From Desulfovibrio sp. (GTDB taxonomy: Bacteria > Desulfobacterota > Desulfovibrionia > Desulfovibrionales > Desulfovibrionaceae): a DNA stretch of 13,955 nucleotides. Shown in pieces: positions 1 through 7,961 of this stretch. The notes beneath the pieces were generated by a model. That model made no database searches and was not told where the DNA came from. It saw only the letters and a program-made list of their open reading frames with translations. The stretch is from assembly GCA_009773975.1 (NCBI GenBank), contig VSMX01000054.1, forward strand, positions 1-13,955. The letters run 5' to 3'. Every line of letters starts with the position of its first letter. Within the stretch, counting starts at the first letter, position 1. The translations under genes and the position numbers were made by a program.

Positions 1-54
1 CGCTCCCATCCGCATCTGATTCAGGCCTGTTTTGCGCAAGCAGGATGTGTTTAA
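1..54 (+). CDS. Possible C-terminal end of a gene entering from the left
   Basis: Frame 1 is open from the window edge to a TAA at 52-54 and encodes 17 residues, including HLIQACFAQAGCV. The stretch is GC-richer than the AT-rich bases that follow, as expected where a coding region ends. Seventeen codons are too few to name a family, and a second frame is also open to 65, so this is only a suggestion that a rightward gene ends here. Confidence 0.25.
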   Translation, partial: RSHPHLIQACFAQAGCV

Positions 55-335
55 ATATAAAATAGATGATCAGTAACATAAACAAAAGATTATTCTTCAA
101 AAAATGTGTTTTTGCGTTGCTGCCCATTTGCGCATGGCAGGCGTTGCTTGCCAACGCAAACGCGTTTTCAGCGCCGCTTACGGAAAGAGGCGACAGCGTT
201 TTGAAAATCAGGTGGCAGAAGGCTGTAATTTTATTATTTAAAACAAAAGGCGATGTATGTTTTAAACCATACAATCGCCATAAATATTATAAATTAAAAT
301 CCGATGTCAAACTTTCAATATTTCCTCGATCCGCC
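55..335. other. Intergenic region beyond the malic enzyme gene
   Basis: No convincing gene lies here. The region holds the operon terminator at about 241-279. It also holds an ATG at 66 that opens a rightward frame whose first 37 or so residues look like a Sec signal peptide: a basic start (NKRLFFKK), a hydrophobic core, then small residues (ANANAFSAP). That ATG has no Shine-Dalgarno site, and the frame runs straight through the terminator hairpin and into the antisense strand of the malic enzyme gene. I treat it as chance, or at best a remnant of a secreted-protein gene. Confidence 0.5.
241..279 (-). terminator. Rho-independent terminator of the fumarate operon
   Basis: On the minus strand GGCGATTGTATG pairs with CATACATCGCC across a short AT-rich loop, with one bulged base (stem at 249-279). 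It is followed by TTTTGTTTTAAA. It lies about 57 bases past the malic enzyme stop codon, where the leftward seven-gene operon should end. The bulge and the G interrupting the T tract make it less than ideal. Confidence 0.6.
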
Positions 336-1652
336 TTATTCATGCACATAGCTCTCATAGAGCGCGGCGGCGCGGGCGTGGGCTTTTTTGACCCTTTCAA
401 TCAGGCCGAGGCGGTAGGCGGCGAGATCCTGAATTGGGCTGCGGGCAACGCCGGAATCCATTGCGGCCCTGGCGACAGCGGGAGTTTCCCATTCTATTAT
501 ACGGGGATCAAAAGGTTTGGGCAGGATATAATCCGGGCCAAAGGTGAACTTTTTGCCGCCGTAGGCTTCTGATACGGATTCCGGGCAAGGCTCCTTGGCA
601 AGCGCGGCCAGTGATTTGGCAGCCGCAATCTTCATTTCCTCGTTGATTTCCGTCGCGCCCACATCAAGCGCGCCACGGAAGAGGAAGGGGAAGCCGGAAA
701 CATTGTTGACCTGGTTGGGATAGTCTGTGCGTCCTGTGCCCATAATGCAATCCGGCACGGCAGCCTTGGCTTCCTCAAAGGTGATTTCCGGGTCGGGGTT
801 GGCGCATGCGAAAATGACCGGATGCGGAGCCATGGATTTGACCATTTCCTGCGAAACAAGTCCCTTTGTTGAGAGGCCCAGGAACATATCGGCGCCCTTC
901 ATGGCTTCTGCAAGTGTGCATTTTTTCGGCTGGGCATATTTGGCCTTGTATTCGTTGAGGTCTTTGCGTTCCTTGCAGATCAGGCCTTTGGAATCGAACA
1001 TGAAGACGTTTTCACGCTTGACGCCAAGCGCAACATAAAAGTCCGCGCAGGCGATGCCGGCTGCGCCGGCGCCGGAAACTACAACCTTGCAGTCGCCAGG
1101 TTTGCGGTTGGCTATTTCGCAGGCATTGAGGAAGCCGGCGCCAGTGATAACGGCTGTGCCATGCTGGTCGTCATGGAAAACCGGAATGTTCATCTCTTTT
1201 TTAAGGGTCTGTTCAATTTTGAAACATTCCGGCGCCTTGATGTCTTCAAGATTGATGCCGCCAAATGTGGGCTCAAGGCGTTTGACGGTCTCGATAATCT
1301 TGTCGGGATCGGTTTCGGCAAGTTCAATATCAAAGACATCGATATCGGCAAACATTTTAAATAAAACGCCCTTGCCTTCCATGACCGGCTTGCCGGCTTT
1401 GGGGCCGATATTGCCAAGGCCAAGCACTGCGGTGCCATTGGAAATGACTGCTACAAGGTTGGCGCGGCCCGTGTATGTGGAAACGAGAGCTTCGTCCGCA
1501 TGAATGGCCATGCAGGCTTCGGCCACGCCGGGTGAATAGGCCATGGAAAGATCTTTCTGGGTATTGCAGGGCTTGGTGGGCAGTACCTCGACTTTGCCGG
1601 GCCTGGGAAAATGATGATAATCAAGAGCTTCTTGCTTGGTGTACAATGCCAT
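336..1652 (-). CDS. maeB: NAD(P)-dependent malic enzyme (oxaloacetate-decarboxylating)
   Basis: Oxidatively decarboxylates malate to pyruvate and CO2 in the cytoplasm, giving NAD(P)H. The protein has 438 residues, the usual size of the short bacterial malic enzymes that lack a phosphotransacetylase domain. Visible motifs are SMAYSPGVAEA (Tyr39, the expected catalytic acid), MEGKGVLFK (Lys94, the expected base), NLEDIKAPECF and HDDQHGTA (residues 136-137 and 160-162, metal ligands), the Rossmann loop SGAGAAGIA (193-201) and YPNQVNNVSGFPFLFRGALD. I chose the ATG at 1652 because GGAGG sits eight bases before it; an ATG 15 bases further upstream contains that ribosome site and has none of its own. 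It is the last gene of the operon, 45 bases after the transporter. In this setting it would supply pyruvate and reductant while fumarate takes up electrons. NAD versus NADP preference cannot be read from the sequence. Confidence 0.93.
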   Translation of the reverse strand: MALYTKQEALDYHHFPRPGKVEVLPTKPCNTQKDLSMAYSPGVAEACMAIHADEALVSTYTGRANLVAVISNGTAVLGLGNIGPKAGKPVMEGKGVLFKMFADIDVFDIELAETDPDKIIETVKRLEPTFGGINLEDIKAPECFKIEQTLKKEMNIPVFHDDQHGTAVITGAGFLNACEIANRKPGDCKVVVSGAGAAGIACADFYVALGVKRENVFMFDSKGLICKERKDLNEYKAKYAQPKKCTLAEAMKGADMFLGLSTKGLVSQEMVKSMAPHPVIFACANPDPEITFEEAKAAVPDCIMGTGRTDYPNQVNNVSGFPFLFRGALDVGATEINEEMKIAAAKSLAALAKEPCPESVSEAYGGKKFTFGPDYILPKPFDPRIIEWETPAVARAAMDSGVARSPIQDLAAYRLGLIERVKKAHARAAALYESYVHE

Positions 1653-1697
1653 TTTCCAATCCTCCATGAATTGAATGTTGCAGGCAAAATTTATTGG

Positions 1698-3146
1698 CTA
1701 GGCCATCCCTGCAAGGATAAGCACCAGCAGTTGACCGACCAGGATACGCAGGATCATGGTCAGGGGATAAACAGTTGAGTATGCCTGGGCCGGAATTCTG
1801 CCGCCATAGTATTGCATGGCAAAGGCCAGAGCGGCCGGCTGTGTCGAACAGCCGCTGAGCATGCCGCAGATTGCCGGGAAATTGATGTTCCAGCAGGCGC
1901 GGCAGATCAGGGCCGCGGAACACAGGGGCACGAAGGTGACAAAAGCTCCCATGCCCATCCAGGCAAGGCCTGGGCCATTTACCACCGTTTCGACAAAGCC
2001 TGTTCCGGCATGAAGACCAACACAGGCCAGAAAGAGCAGGATGCCGATCTCGCGCATAATCTGGTTTGAGCTGTTTGTCATGTAAAATGACATACCGCAA
2101 AAACGCTGCGCGCGGCCAAGGAAGATGGCAACCAGCAATGTGCCGCCAGCAACGCCCAGCTTAATGCCTGTAGGAAGCCCAGGAACGAAAACCGGTATGC
2201 TTCCCAGGAAAACGCCAACAAAAATACCGGCGAAAATGGACAACATCTGGGGATGCGCGAGGGAGCCCCTGTTATTGCCAAGTTTTTTGGCCAGTTCGTC
2301 AAGATTTTTTTGGTCAGCGCTTTCGGCCACAACCAGATCCTCAAGACGCAGTTTCCATTGGCCGTTATATTTGATTTCCTCTCCATTGCGTATAATGCTG
2401 ATGACCGTGGCACTGGAAGGCAAAATGTCGGCAAGCGCCTTTCCCGAGACTCTGGAATTGCTCACAATAATCTCCATGCGCTGCGTTCCCGCGGTCAATT
2501 CGGGTCTGGTGAATATTGCCTCGTGGTGTTTTGCTTCTTCCCTGGCCAGTTCGGCCTGAACATCAATGTGGAACATGCCTTTAAGGATCATCATGGTCAG
2601 GATTATGCCGAAGATGCCGAAAGGATAGCAAACTGCGTATGCCTGGCCAATTGTCTGCAGGCCCTGCGAAACCGAGTCCTGCGAACCGGCAACCAGACTC
2701 CAGGCCTCATTCGCTGAGCCAAGCGCGGGAGTATTTGTGACAGACCCACAAAATATTCCGGCTGTCTGCGGTATTGTAAGGCTAAAGATAAAATAGCAGC
2801 ATAATGCAATCGCGGCGCCGGTAAAGACTATGTACATGCTCATCAGATTGAGCTTCAAACCCTGATCCCGCAAGGATTCGAGGAATGTTGGCCCAACTGA
2901 TATGCCAATGGCATAGACGAATAGAATCAAGCCGAATTCACGCGCGAAAACAAGCACCCTCGGGTCAAGCGACATCCCGAAATGGCCAAGGATAATGCCG
3001 CTGAAAAGGATCCCGCCAATGCCGAAGCTGACGCTCATTATTTTGATTCGCCCGAGCAAAATGCCAAAGCAAATCGTAAGGGCAAGAACCAGAGTGGCCT
3101 GGACAGCGCCGTGCGTGATAAAGAGCTTGGTAAGCAAGGCTTCCAT
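1698..3146 (-). CDS. Aspartate:alanine exchanger (AAE) family transporter with one RCK_C domain
   Basis: An integral membrane protein of 482 residues built as two homologous membrane halves around a cytoplasmic domain. Residues 15-190 form the first half and carry the family signature GSVTNTPALGSANEA (134-148). Residues about 215-290 look like a TrkA-C/RCK_C regulatory domain. Residues 300-482 form the second half, with the matching motif GCSTQPAALAFA (432-443). Characterised relatives are AspT, which swaps aspartate for alanine, and the E. coli YidE and YbjL proteins; those usually have two RCK_C domains and about 550 residues, so this one is shorter by roughly one domain. GGAG six bases before the ATG supports the start. 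It sits between frdB (12-base gap) and the malic enzyme gene, so uptake of aspartate, malate or fumarate, or succinate export, is likely, but the substrate is inference. Confidence 0.82.
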   Translation of the reverse strand: MEALLTKLFITHGAVQATLVLALTICFGILLGRIKIMSVSFGIGGILFSGIILGHFGMSLDPRVLVFAREFGLILFVYAIGISVGPTFLESLRDQGLKLNLMSMYIVFTGAAIALCCYFIFSLTIPQTAGIFCGSVTNTPALGSANEAWSLVAGSQDSVSQGLQTIGQAYAVCYPFGIFGIILTMMILKGMFHIDVQAELAREEAKHHEAIFTRPELTAGTQRMEIIVSNSRVSGKALADILPSSATVISIIRNGEEIKYNGQWKLRLEDLVVAESADQKNLDELAKKLGNNRGSLAHPQMLSIFAGIFVGVFLGSIPVFVPGLPTGIKLGVAGGTLLVAIFLGRAQRFCGMSFYMTNSSNQIMREIGILLFLACVGLHAGTGFVETVVNGPGLAWMGMGAFVTFVPLCSAALICRACWNINFPAICGMLSGCSTQPAALAFAMQYYGGRIPAQAYSTVYPLTMILRILVGQLLVLILAGMA

Positions 3147-3158
3147 GTAACGCTCCGG

Positions 3159-3938
3159 TTATGGCTTCACGCTTTTGCAGCCCATAAGCTTCTTGCGCAG
3201 AAATTCCGGAATGATGGCCTTGACCGATTCCAGTGTGGCCATTCTGCGCATGATGCCCAATTGATCCTGCAGGGGAATTTGTTTGGGACAGACGTTGTCG
3301 CAGGCCAGCAGGCCCATACAGCCGAAAACACCCTGATCGTCGCCGATGACTTCATAAAAATCGGCGGGAGTGCGGTTATCGCGCGGATCAATATAAAAAC
3401 GGGCCAGACGGTTTATGGCTGTAGCGCCCATAAAATCTTCGCGCATGCGCGCAGTGCCGCAAGCCGCCACGCAGCAGCCGCATTCCACGCAGCGGTCAAG
3501 TTCGAAAATCTGGTTCGCAAGGGCGTTGTCCATGCGTTCTTCCTGGGCGTTTTCATCAAATTTTTTGTTTGTATGAATCCAGGATTCTATCTTTTTGCCA
3601 GTATTGCGGAACCATGTGCCCGTGTCCACCGAAAGATCCCCGATAAGCTTGAATACCGGAAGCGGGTGGAGAGTGATCTTGTCCGGCAAATCGGCTGTCT
3701 GGGTATGGCATGCCAGGCCAGGTTTGCCGTTGATGACCATGCCGCAGGAACCGCAAATACCTGCACGGCAACAAAAATCAAACTGCAGGGTGGGGTCCTG
3801 TTCCTCGCGAATCTTGTTCAGGGCAATGAAAAGTGTCATGCTTGGCGTCTCTTCAAGCTCATACGACTGCATATGCGGCTTTGATTTCGGATCCGCCGGG
3901 TTATAGCGGAATATTTCAAATGTCAGTTTGCGTCCCAT
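3159..3938 (-). CDS. frdB: Fumarate reductase iron-sulfur subunit
   Basis: Carries electrons from the haem subunit FrdC to the flavin of FrdA on the cytoplasmic face of the membrane. The 259 residues show all three cluster sites. The N-terminal plant-ferredoxin domain has CRAGICGSCG and a later Cys (57, 62, 65, 77) for [2Fe-2S]. The C-terminal domain has CVECGCCVAAC (150, 153, 156) plus Cys217 for [4Fe-4S]. Cys160, Cys207 and Cys213 suit the [3Fe-4S] cluster. Spacing matches the Wolinella succinogenes FrdB to within one residue (compared from memory). The ribosome site CGGAGTG precedes the ATG by a good distance, and frdA ends 12 bases upstream. A succinate dehydrogenase subunit would look similar; the Wolinella-type cytochrome and the fumarase neighbours favour fumarate reductase, though such enzymes can run both ways. 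Confidence 0.95.
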   Translation of the reverse strand: MGRKLTFEIFRYNPADPKSKPHMQSYELEETPSMTLFIALNKIREEQDPTLQFDFCCRAGICGSCGMVINGKPGLACHTQTADLPDKITLHPLPVFKLIGDLSVDTGTWFRNTGKKIESWIHTNKKFDENAQEERMDNALANQIFELDRCVECGCCVAACGTARMREDFMGATAINRLARFYIDPRDNRTPADFYEVIGDDQGVFGCMGLLACDNVCPKQIPLQDQLGIMRRMATLESVKAIIPEFLRKKLMGCKSVKP

Positions 3939-3950
3939 ATATCACTCCGA

Positions 3951-5810
3951 TTATTTTTTATTTTCATCAAAGGGCACATGCTCTGCGGCATTTTCATCGC
4001 CGGGAATAATTTTGCCGCCGCCATAGCCGCGGTCGCCAGGAGGCAAGATATAGAAAGGAGTGGCCTTTTCGTATGAGAGATTGGGCAAGGTTGCGCCTTC
4101 ATTCCAGGTTGCAAGAGTGCGCACAAGCCAGTCCTTGTCATTGCGTTCGGGGTAATCCTCGCGGGCATGCGCTCCACGGCTTTCCGTACGGTTGAGCGCG
4201 CCGTAAGCCACGCAAAGAGCCAGCTTGACCATGCCGGGCACACGCAATGCCATGGCCAGTTCGGCATCCTGTCCCTTGATGCCCCTGCCGACAAGCCGCA
4301 TGTTTTCCGTACGCTCAAGAATTTCCTGCAACTTGTCCACGCCTGTCTGCAAATCCTTGCCATTGCGGAAAATGCCGACATATTCCATCATGACGTCCTG
4401 CATCGCATTGCGCAATGTATAGGCATCGTCTCCCGTGCCTCTTTTGAGCTTGTAAATTTTTTCCTCAACCTTTTTGGCGGCGTCATTAATGGCATCGGTC
4501 TTGACAGTCATGGAATCTCCCTCAAGGAATTCCACAACTTTTTTGCCGACCACCCGGCCAGCGACAACAGTTTCCGCAAGTGAGTTTCCGCCAAGGCGAT
4601 TGAAACCATGCATATCCCAGCAGGCTGCTTCTCCAGCCGCGAAAAGACCTTTTAGCCCATAGGCGTGGCCATCCTTGTTTACCCGCACACCGCCCATGCT
4701 ATAATGTTGGGTCGGGCGCACAGGAATAAGCTGATGAATCGGATTAACGCCCAGGAAGTGCGTGCATATATCATAAACTTCACGCAGATTGGTGGTTATG
4801 TGCTTTTCGCCGAGATGACGGATATCAAGCCAGAGATGATCTCCGTATGGGCTCTTCACCCCAAGACCCTTGCGCATGTGTTCGGTCATGCGGCGCGAAA
4901 CCACATCGCGGCTTGCGAGTTCCGCTTTTTCCGGCTCGTAATCTGGCATGAAGCGATATTCATTGACATCCAGCAAGGTGCCACCGTCGCCGCGGCAGCC
5001 TTCTGTTACCAGAATGTCGGTGGGAACCGTTCCTGTGGGATGGAACTGGACTGCTTCCATATTGCCAAGAGGGACTATTCCTGTATCCAGCGCGGTAATC
5101 TGGCCTCCGCCATCGCAAATGACAGCATTGGTTGTTGCGCGGTAAATTCTGCCAAAACCACCTGTGGCGATAACCGTGGCGGATGCTACATATGCTTCAA
5201 GCTCACCTGTGCGCAGGTTGCGGGCAATTACGCCCAGGCACCGGTCGCCGTCGTGAATCAAGGCTTCGGCCTGCATACGGTCATGAACTTCCACGCCAAG
5301 CTGCAGCATACGGTTATCAAGAGTGAAAAGCACCGCGTGGCCCGTGCCGTCGGAAGTGTAGCAGGTGCGCCATTTTGCGGTGCCGCCAAAGGCGCGGGAA
5401 TGGATGAGGCCTTCATTTTCCGTTTTTTCAGTGGCCTGGAAGGGCTTGCCACCCTTGTAGTAGGTATGTTCGCCCGGCACAACCCGGTTCCAGGGAACGC
5501 CCATATAGGCCATTTCGCGCATGGCAATTGGCGCAGTGTTGGCAAAAATCCGGGCTACTTCCTGATCGCAGCCCCAGTCCGAGCCCTTTACCGTATCATT
5601 GAAATGAATTTCCGGGGAATCGCCGTCACCCATGATCGAGTTGCCGAGTGCGGCCTGCATGCCGCCCTGGGCAGCTGATGAATGTGAGCGGCGCGGGGGA
5701 ACGATTGAAAGGCAAATGACCTTGTATCCGGCTTCTGCCGCTTCCACTGCAACGCGTTCACCGGCAAGCCCGGCGCCCATGCAAAGAACATCACAGTAAT
5801 GGACTTGCAT
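3951..5810 (-). CDS. frdA: Fumarate reductase flavoprotein subunit
   Basis: The catalytic subunit, reducing fumarate to succinate at a covalently bound FAD. Of 619 residues, 10-35 form the dinucleotide-binding fold (CMGAGLAGERVAVEAAEAGY). RSHSSAAQGG contains His43, the FAD attachment site. Phe141, His257 (FHPTG), Arg301 (ASRDVVSRR, the proton-donating arginine), His369 (TQHYSMGG) and the Arg in GFNRLGGNS (about 405) fall at almost the same numbers as the active-site residues of the Wolinella succinogenes enzyme. Two ATGs are adjacent (5813 and 5810). AAGGAGG lies only two bases from the first but five from the second, so I start at 5810. That ribosome site overlaps the frdC stop codon, which suggests translational coupling. 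All catalytic residues are present, so the enzyme should be active. Confidence 0.96.
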   Translation of the reverse strand: MQVHYCDVLCMGAGLAGERVAVEAAEAGYKVICLSIVPPRRSHSSAAQGGMQAALGNSIMGDGDSPEIHFNDTVKGSDWGCDQEVARIFANTAPIAMREMAYMGVPWNRVVPGEHTYYKGGKPFQATEKTENEGLIHSRAFGGTAKWRTCYTSDGTGHAVLFTLDNRMLQLGVEVHDRMQAEALIHDGDRCLGVIARNLRTGELEAYVASATVIATGGFGRIYRATTNAVICDGGGQITALDTGIVPLGNMEAVQFHPTGTVPTDILVTEGCRGDGGTLLDVNEYRFMPDYEPEKAELASRDVVSRRMTEHMRKGLGVKSPYGDHLWLDIRHLGEKHITTNLREVYDICTHFLGVNPIHQLIPVRPTQHYSMGGVRVNKDGHAYGLKGLFAAGEAACWDMHGFNRLGGNSLAETVVAGRVVGKKVVEFLEGDSMTVKTDAINDAAKKVEEKIYKLKRGTGDDAYTLRNAMQDVMMEYVGIFRNGKDLQTGVDKLQEILERTENMRLVGRGIKGQDAELAMALRVPGMVKLALCVAYGALNRTESRGAHAREDYPERNDKDWLVRTLATWNEGATLPNLSYEKATPFYILPPGDRGYGGGKIIPGDENAAEHVPFDENKK

Positions 5811-5820
5811 CATGACCTCC

Positions 5821-6480
5821 TTAATTACCGATAAACCATACGCGAATCAGGGCGCAGGTTCCCAGAACCAGATAGCAGCCCATTCCCGACCAGATGACCC
5901 CGCGCCAGAAATAACGTTTTTCCTTTGAAAGAAAACCGTATTTTACAGCAATACGATAAATTCCAATGCCCGTATGCAAAATTGTGCAGGGCAGAAAGAA
6001 GACATAAAATAGCCACCAGCCCATGTGCAGGCGCTGGGCGCTTTTGATTACCTCGATAGGAAGATCGGTCATCACCGTATAGACATGGAAAAACGCGCCG
6101 GCCAAAATTACTACGGCGGTAAGCACCTGCACGATCCACAGCCAGGTATCGACATCATTCAATGCCTTGCTGTGATTGATAAAAATTTGCATTTCCCCAG
6201 CCAGGAAAGGCATTTTGCGCGCGGCGATCCAGAAATGGAAAATGATGAGCAAAAGCACGACAGGCGCCGCAATCTGGGCAACATAAGTCACTTCCATGGC
6301 CCAGCCGATCCAGTCCGTTATCGCGGGACTGATGACCACGCTACCTTCAAAAATCAGATGAAAGCAGACAAAGATGGCAAGACACGCGCCCGAGAGGGCC
6401 TGCCAGAAATCCAGACGCGAACGCAAATCCCGGGGAGAGCGGGCAGCCTGGACTTCGGTTAATGGCGTTATCTGTGACAT
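5821..6480 (-). CDS. frdC: Fumarate reductase dihaem cytochrome b subunit
   Basis: Membrane anchor that oxidises menaquinol and passes electrons through two b haems to FrdB. The 219 residues contain five hydrophobic helices (about 27-50, 62-88, 113-138, 153-178, 194-216). His41, His82, His132 and His169 align with the haem-ligating histidines 44, 93, 143 and 182 of Wolinella FrdC, with well-conserved surroundings such as RLDFWQALSG, ARKMP, TWLWIVQ and GIYRIAVKYG. The Wolinella residue Glu180, part of its E-pathway for transmembrane protons, corresponds to Ile167 here, so that route may be absent. Glu63 could stand in for the quinol-site Glu66, but a loop length difference makes that uncertain. 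GGAG five bases before the ATG fixes the start; fumB ends nine bases upstream. Confidence 0.93.
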   Translation of the reverse strand: MSQITPLTEVQAARSPRDLRSRLDFWQALSGACLAIFVCFHLIFEGSVVISPAITDWIGWAMEVTYVAQIAAPVVLLLIIFHFWIAARKMPFLAGEMQIFINHSKALNDVDTWLWIVQVLTAVVILAGAFFHVYTVMTDLPIEVIKSAQRLHMGWWLFYVFFLPCTILHTGIGIYRIAVKYGFLSKEKRYFWRGVIWSGMGCYLVLGTCALIRVWFIGN

Positions 6481-6489
6481 ATTTTCTCC

Positions 6490-7047
6490 TTATATCTTGC
6501 GATAAGGTTTTTGGCCCGCCTCGTAATAGTCGTTGCCTTCACAATCAATAACGACAACCGCGGGGAAATCCTCCACTTCCATTTCGGCCAGAGCTTCGGG
6601 CCCCAATTCGGGCCATGCGAGGACTGTGTATTTCTTGATGGTTCTGGCAATCAGCGCGCCGGCTCCGCCCACTGCGGCCATGTATGGAACGCCATATTTT
6701 TCCATGGCATCCACAACTTCTTTTTTGCGATAGCCTTTGCCAATCATGCCTTTCAGGCCACAGGCCATGAGGCGTGGCGCATAGGCGTCCATACGGCCAG
6801 AAGTGGTTGGCCCTGCCGAACCGATTACATGGCCCGGTTTTGCCGGAGACGGTCCTACATAATAGACAACCTGGCCTTCCAGGTCCACAGGGAGTTTTTC
6901 ACCCTTGTCAAGCGTTTCGACCATCTTTTTGTGGGCGGCGTCCCGGGCAGCCAGAATTGTGCCTGAAATCAGAACCCTGTCGCCGGCCTTAAGGCTTTTG
7001 GCCGTCTCTTCATCAAATGGCGCCCGGATATGTTTTGCCTGGGACAT
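6490..7047 (-). CDS. fumB: Class I fumarase, beta subunit
   Basis: C-terminal half of the iron-sulfur fumarase, made as a separate 185-residue chain that pairs with the alpha subunit encoded just upstream. The enzyme interconverts malate and fumarate. Family marks are GDRVLISGTILAARDAAHKK (residues 22-41), the substrate-binding GSAGPTTSGRMDAYAP (76-91), GMIGKGYRK (100-108), the AAVGGAGAL turn and EDFPAVVVIDCEGNDYY (159-175). AGGAG six bases before the ATG supports the start. The L-tartrate dehydratase beta subunit belongs to the same family and cannot be excluded by motifs, but linkage to fumarate reductase makes fumarase much more likely. The symbol is used for the beta chain and does not imply orthology to E. 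coli FumB. Confidence 0.92.
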   Translation of the reverse strand: MSQAKHIRAPFDEETAKSLKAGDRVLISGTILAARDAAHKKMVETLDKGEKLPVDLEGQVVYYVGPSPAKPGHVIGSAGPTTSGRMDAYAPRLMACGLKGMIGKGYRKKEVVDAMEKYGVPYMAAVGGAGALIARTIKKYTVLAWPELGPEALAEMEVEDFPAVVVIDCEGNDYYEAGQKPYRKI

Positions 7048-7077
7048 ATTATACTCCTGTTTTTGTGCCAGCTTAAC

Positions 7078-7923
7078 TTATATTGTTGCCTCTGCGTGTC
7101 TTGCAGCATGGCAATTGATATTTACAGCCACAGGCAGGGAAGCGATATGAGTGGGGGCCCATTCCACATTTACCGCAACCGCGGTGGTGACCCCGCCCAG
7201 GCCCTGGGGACCGATACCGGTCTTGTTGATCATATCCAGCAGGTCTTTTTCAAAAGCGGCATAACGCTGATCCGGATTTTGGGTTCCCACATCCCTGGCC
7301 GCCGCCCGTTTGGCAAGCAGGCAGGCCATTTCCATATTTCCGCCAATACCAACGCCAACAACCATAGGCGGACAGGAATTCGGACCTGCGGCAACAACCG
7401 CGTCCAGGATGGCCTTGCGCACTCCCTCAACGCCGTCCGCCGGAACAAGCATTGTCAATCTGCTCTTGTTTTCGGAACCAGCGCCCTTGGGAGCGAGCCT
7501 GATATTAATTTTGTCTCCGGGAACTATGCGGATATGTATAATGGCAGGAGTATTGTCGCCAGTATTTTTGCGCTCGAAAAGGGGTTCGGCCACGGACGAT
7601 TTGCGAAGATACCCATTGACATAGCCATTGTGAACGCCCTTGTTCACAGCTTCCGTGAAATCACCACCAACAATGTGCACATCCTGGCCAATATCTGCAA
7701 AAACCACAGCCAGCCCAGTGTCCTGACAAATTGGCACGTCCTCATTGGCCGCTATGTCCGCATTTTTGACAAGCTGGGCCAGAATGTCCCTGCCAACCGG
7801 CGAAGGTTCGTCTTTTTCGGCCTGTTTCAATGCATTGGCCATTTGCTGCGGCAACTGGCTGCAAGCCTCCACACAAAGCTTCTCTACCACATTGGTAATT
7901 TCTTGAGCCGAAATATCACGCAT
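7078..7923 (-). CDS. fumA: Class I fumarase, alpha subunit
   Basis: N-terminal half of the oxygen-sensitive [4Fe-4S] fumarase, first gene of the operon. It is 281 residues long. Likely cluster cysteines are Cys66 in VPICQDTG, Cys184 in PNSCPPMVVG and Cys271 in NINCHAARH. GAGSENKSRLTML (148-160) is another family mark. The start at 7923 is chosen because GGAGAGG lies just upstream of it; an in-frame ATG 15 bases earlier overlaps that ribosome site. The beta gene follows after 30 bases. Supplying fumarate from malate directly upstream of fumarate reductase explains the gene order. As with the beta chain, tartrate dehydratase is the alternative on sequence alone. The symbol marks the alpha chain and does not imply orthology to E. 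coli FumA. Confidence 0.92.
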   Translation of the reverse strand: MRDISAQEITNVVEKLCVEACSQLPQQMANALKQAEKDEPSPVGRDILAQLVKNADIAANEDVPICQDTGLAVVFADIGQDVHIVGGDFTEAVNKGVHNGYVNGYLRKSSVAEPLFERKNTGDNTPAIIHIRIVPGDKINIRLAPKGAGSENKSRLTMLVPADGVEGVRKAILDAVVAAGPNSCPPMVVGVGIGGNMEMACLLAKRAAARDVGTQNPDQRYAAFEKDLLDMINKTGIGPQGLGGVTTAVAVNVEWAPTHIASLPVAVNINCHAARHAEATI

Positions 7924-7961
7924 CCGGCACCTCTCCATTTTAATATTTTTGAAGAAATTGA

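Noticed and set aside
66..572. Rightward 168-codon frame with a signal-like N-terminus
   Set aside because: It lacks a ribosome site, crosses the operon terminator and its second half is antisense to the well-supported malic enzyme gene.
2982..3884. Long rightward frame of 300 codons
   Set aside because: It is the opposite strand of the transporter and frdB genes, which have full family motifs; it has no recognisable domain.
4665..5678. Long rightward frame of 337 codons
   Set aside because: It is antisense to frdA, whose catalytic residues are all in place; the frame is a by-product of codon bias.
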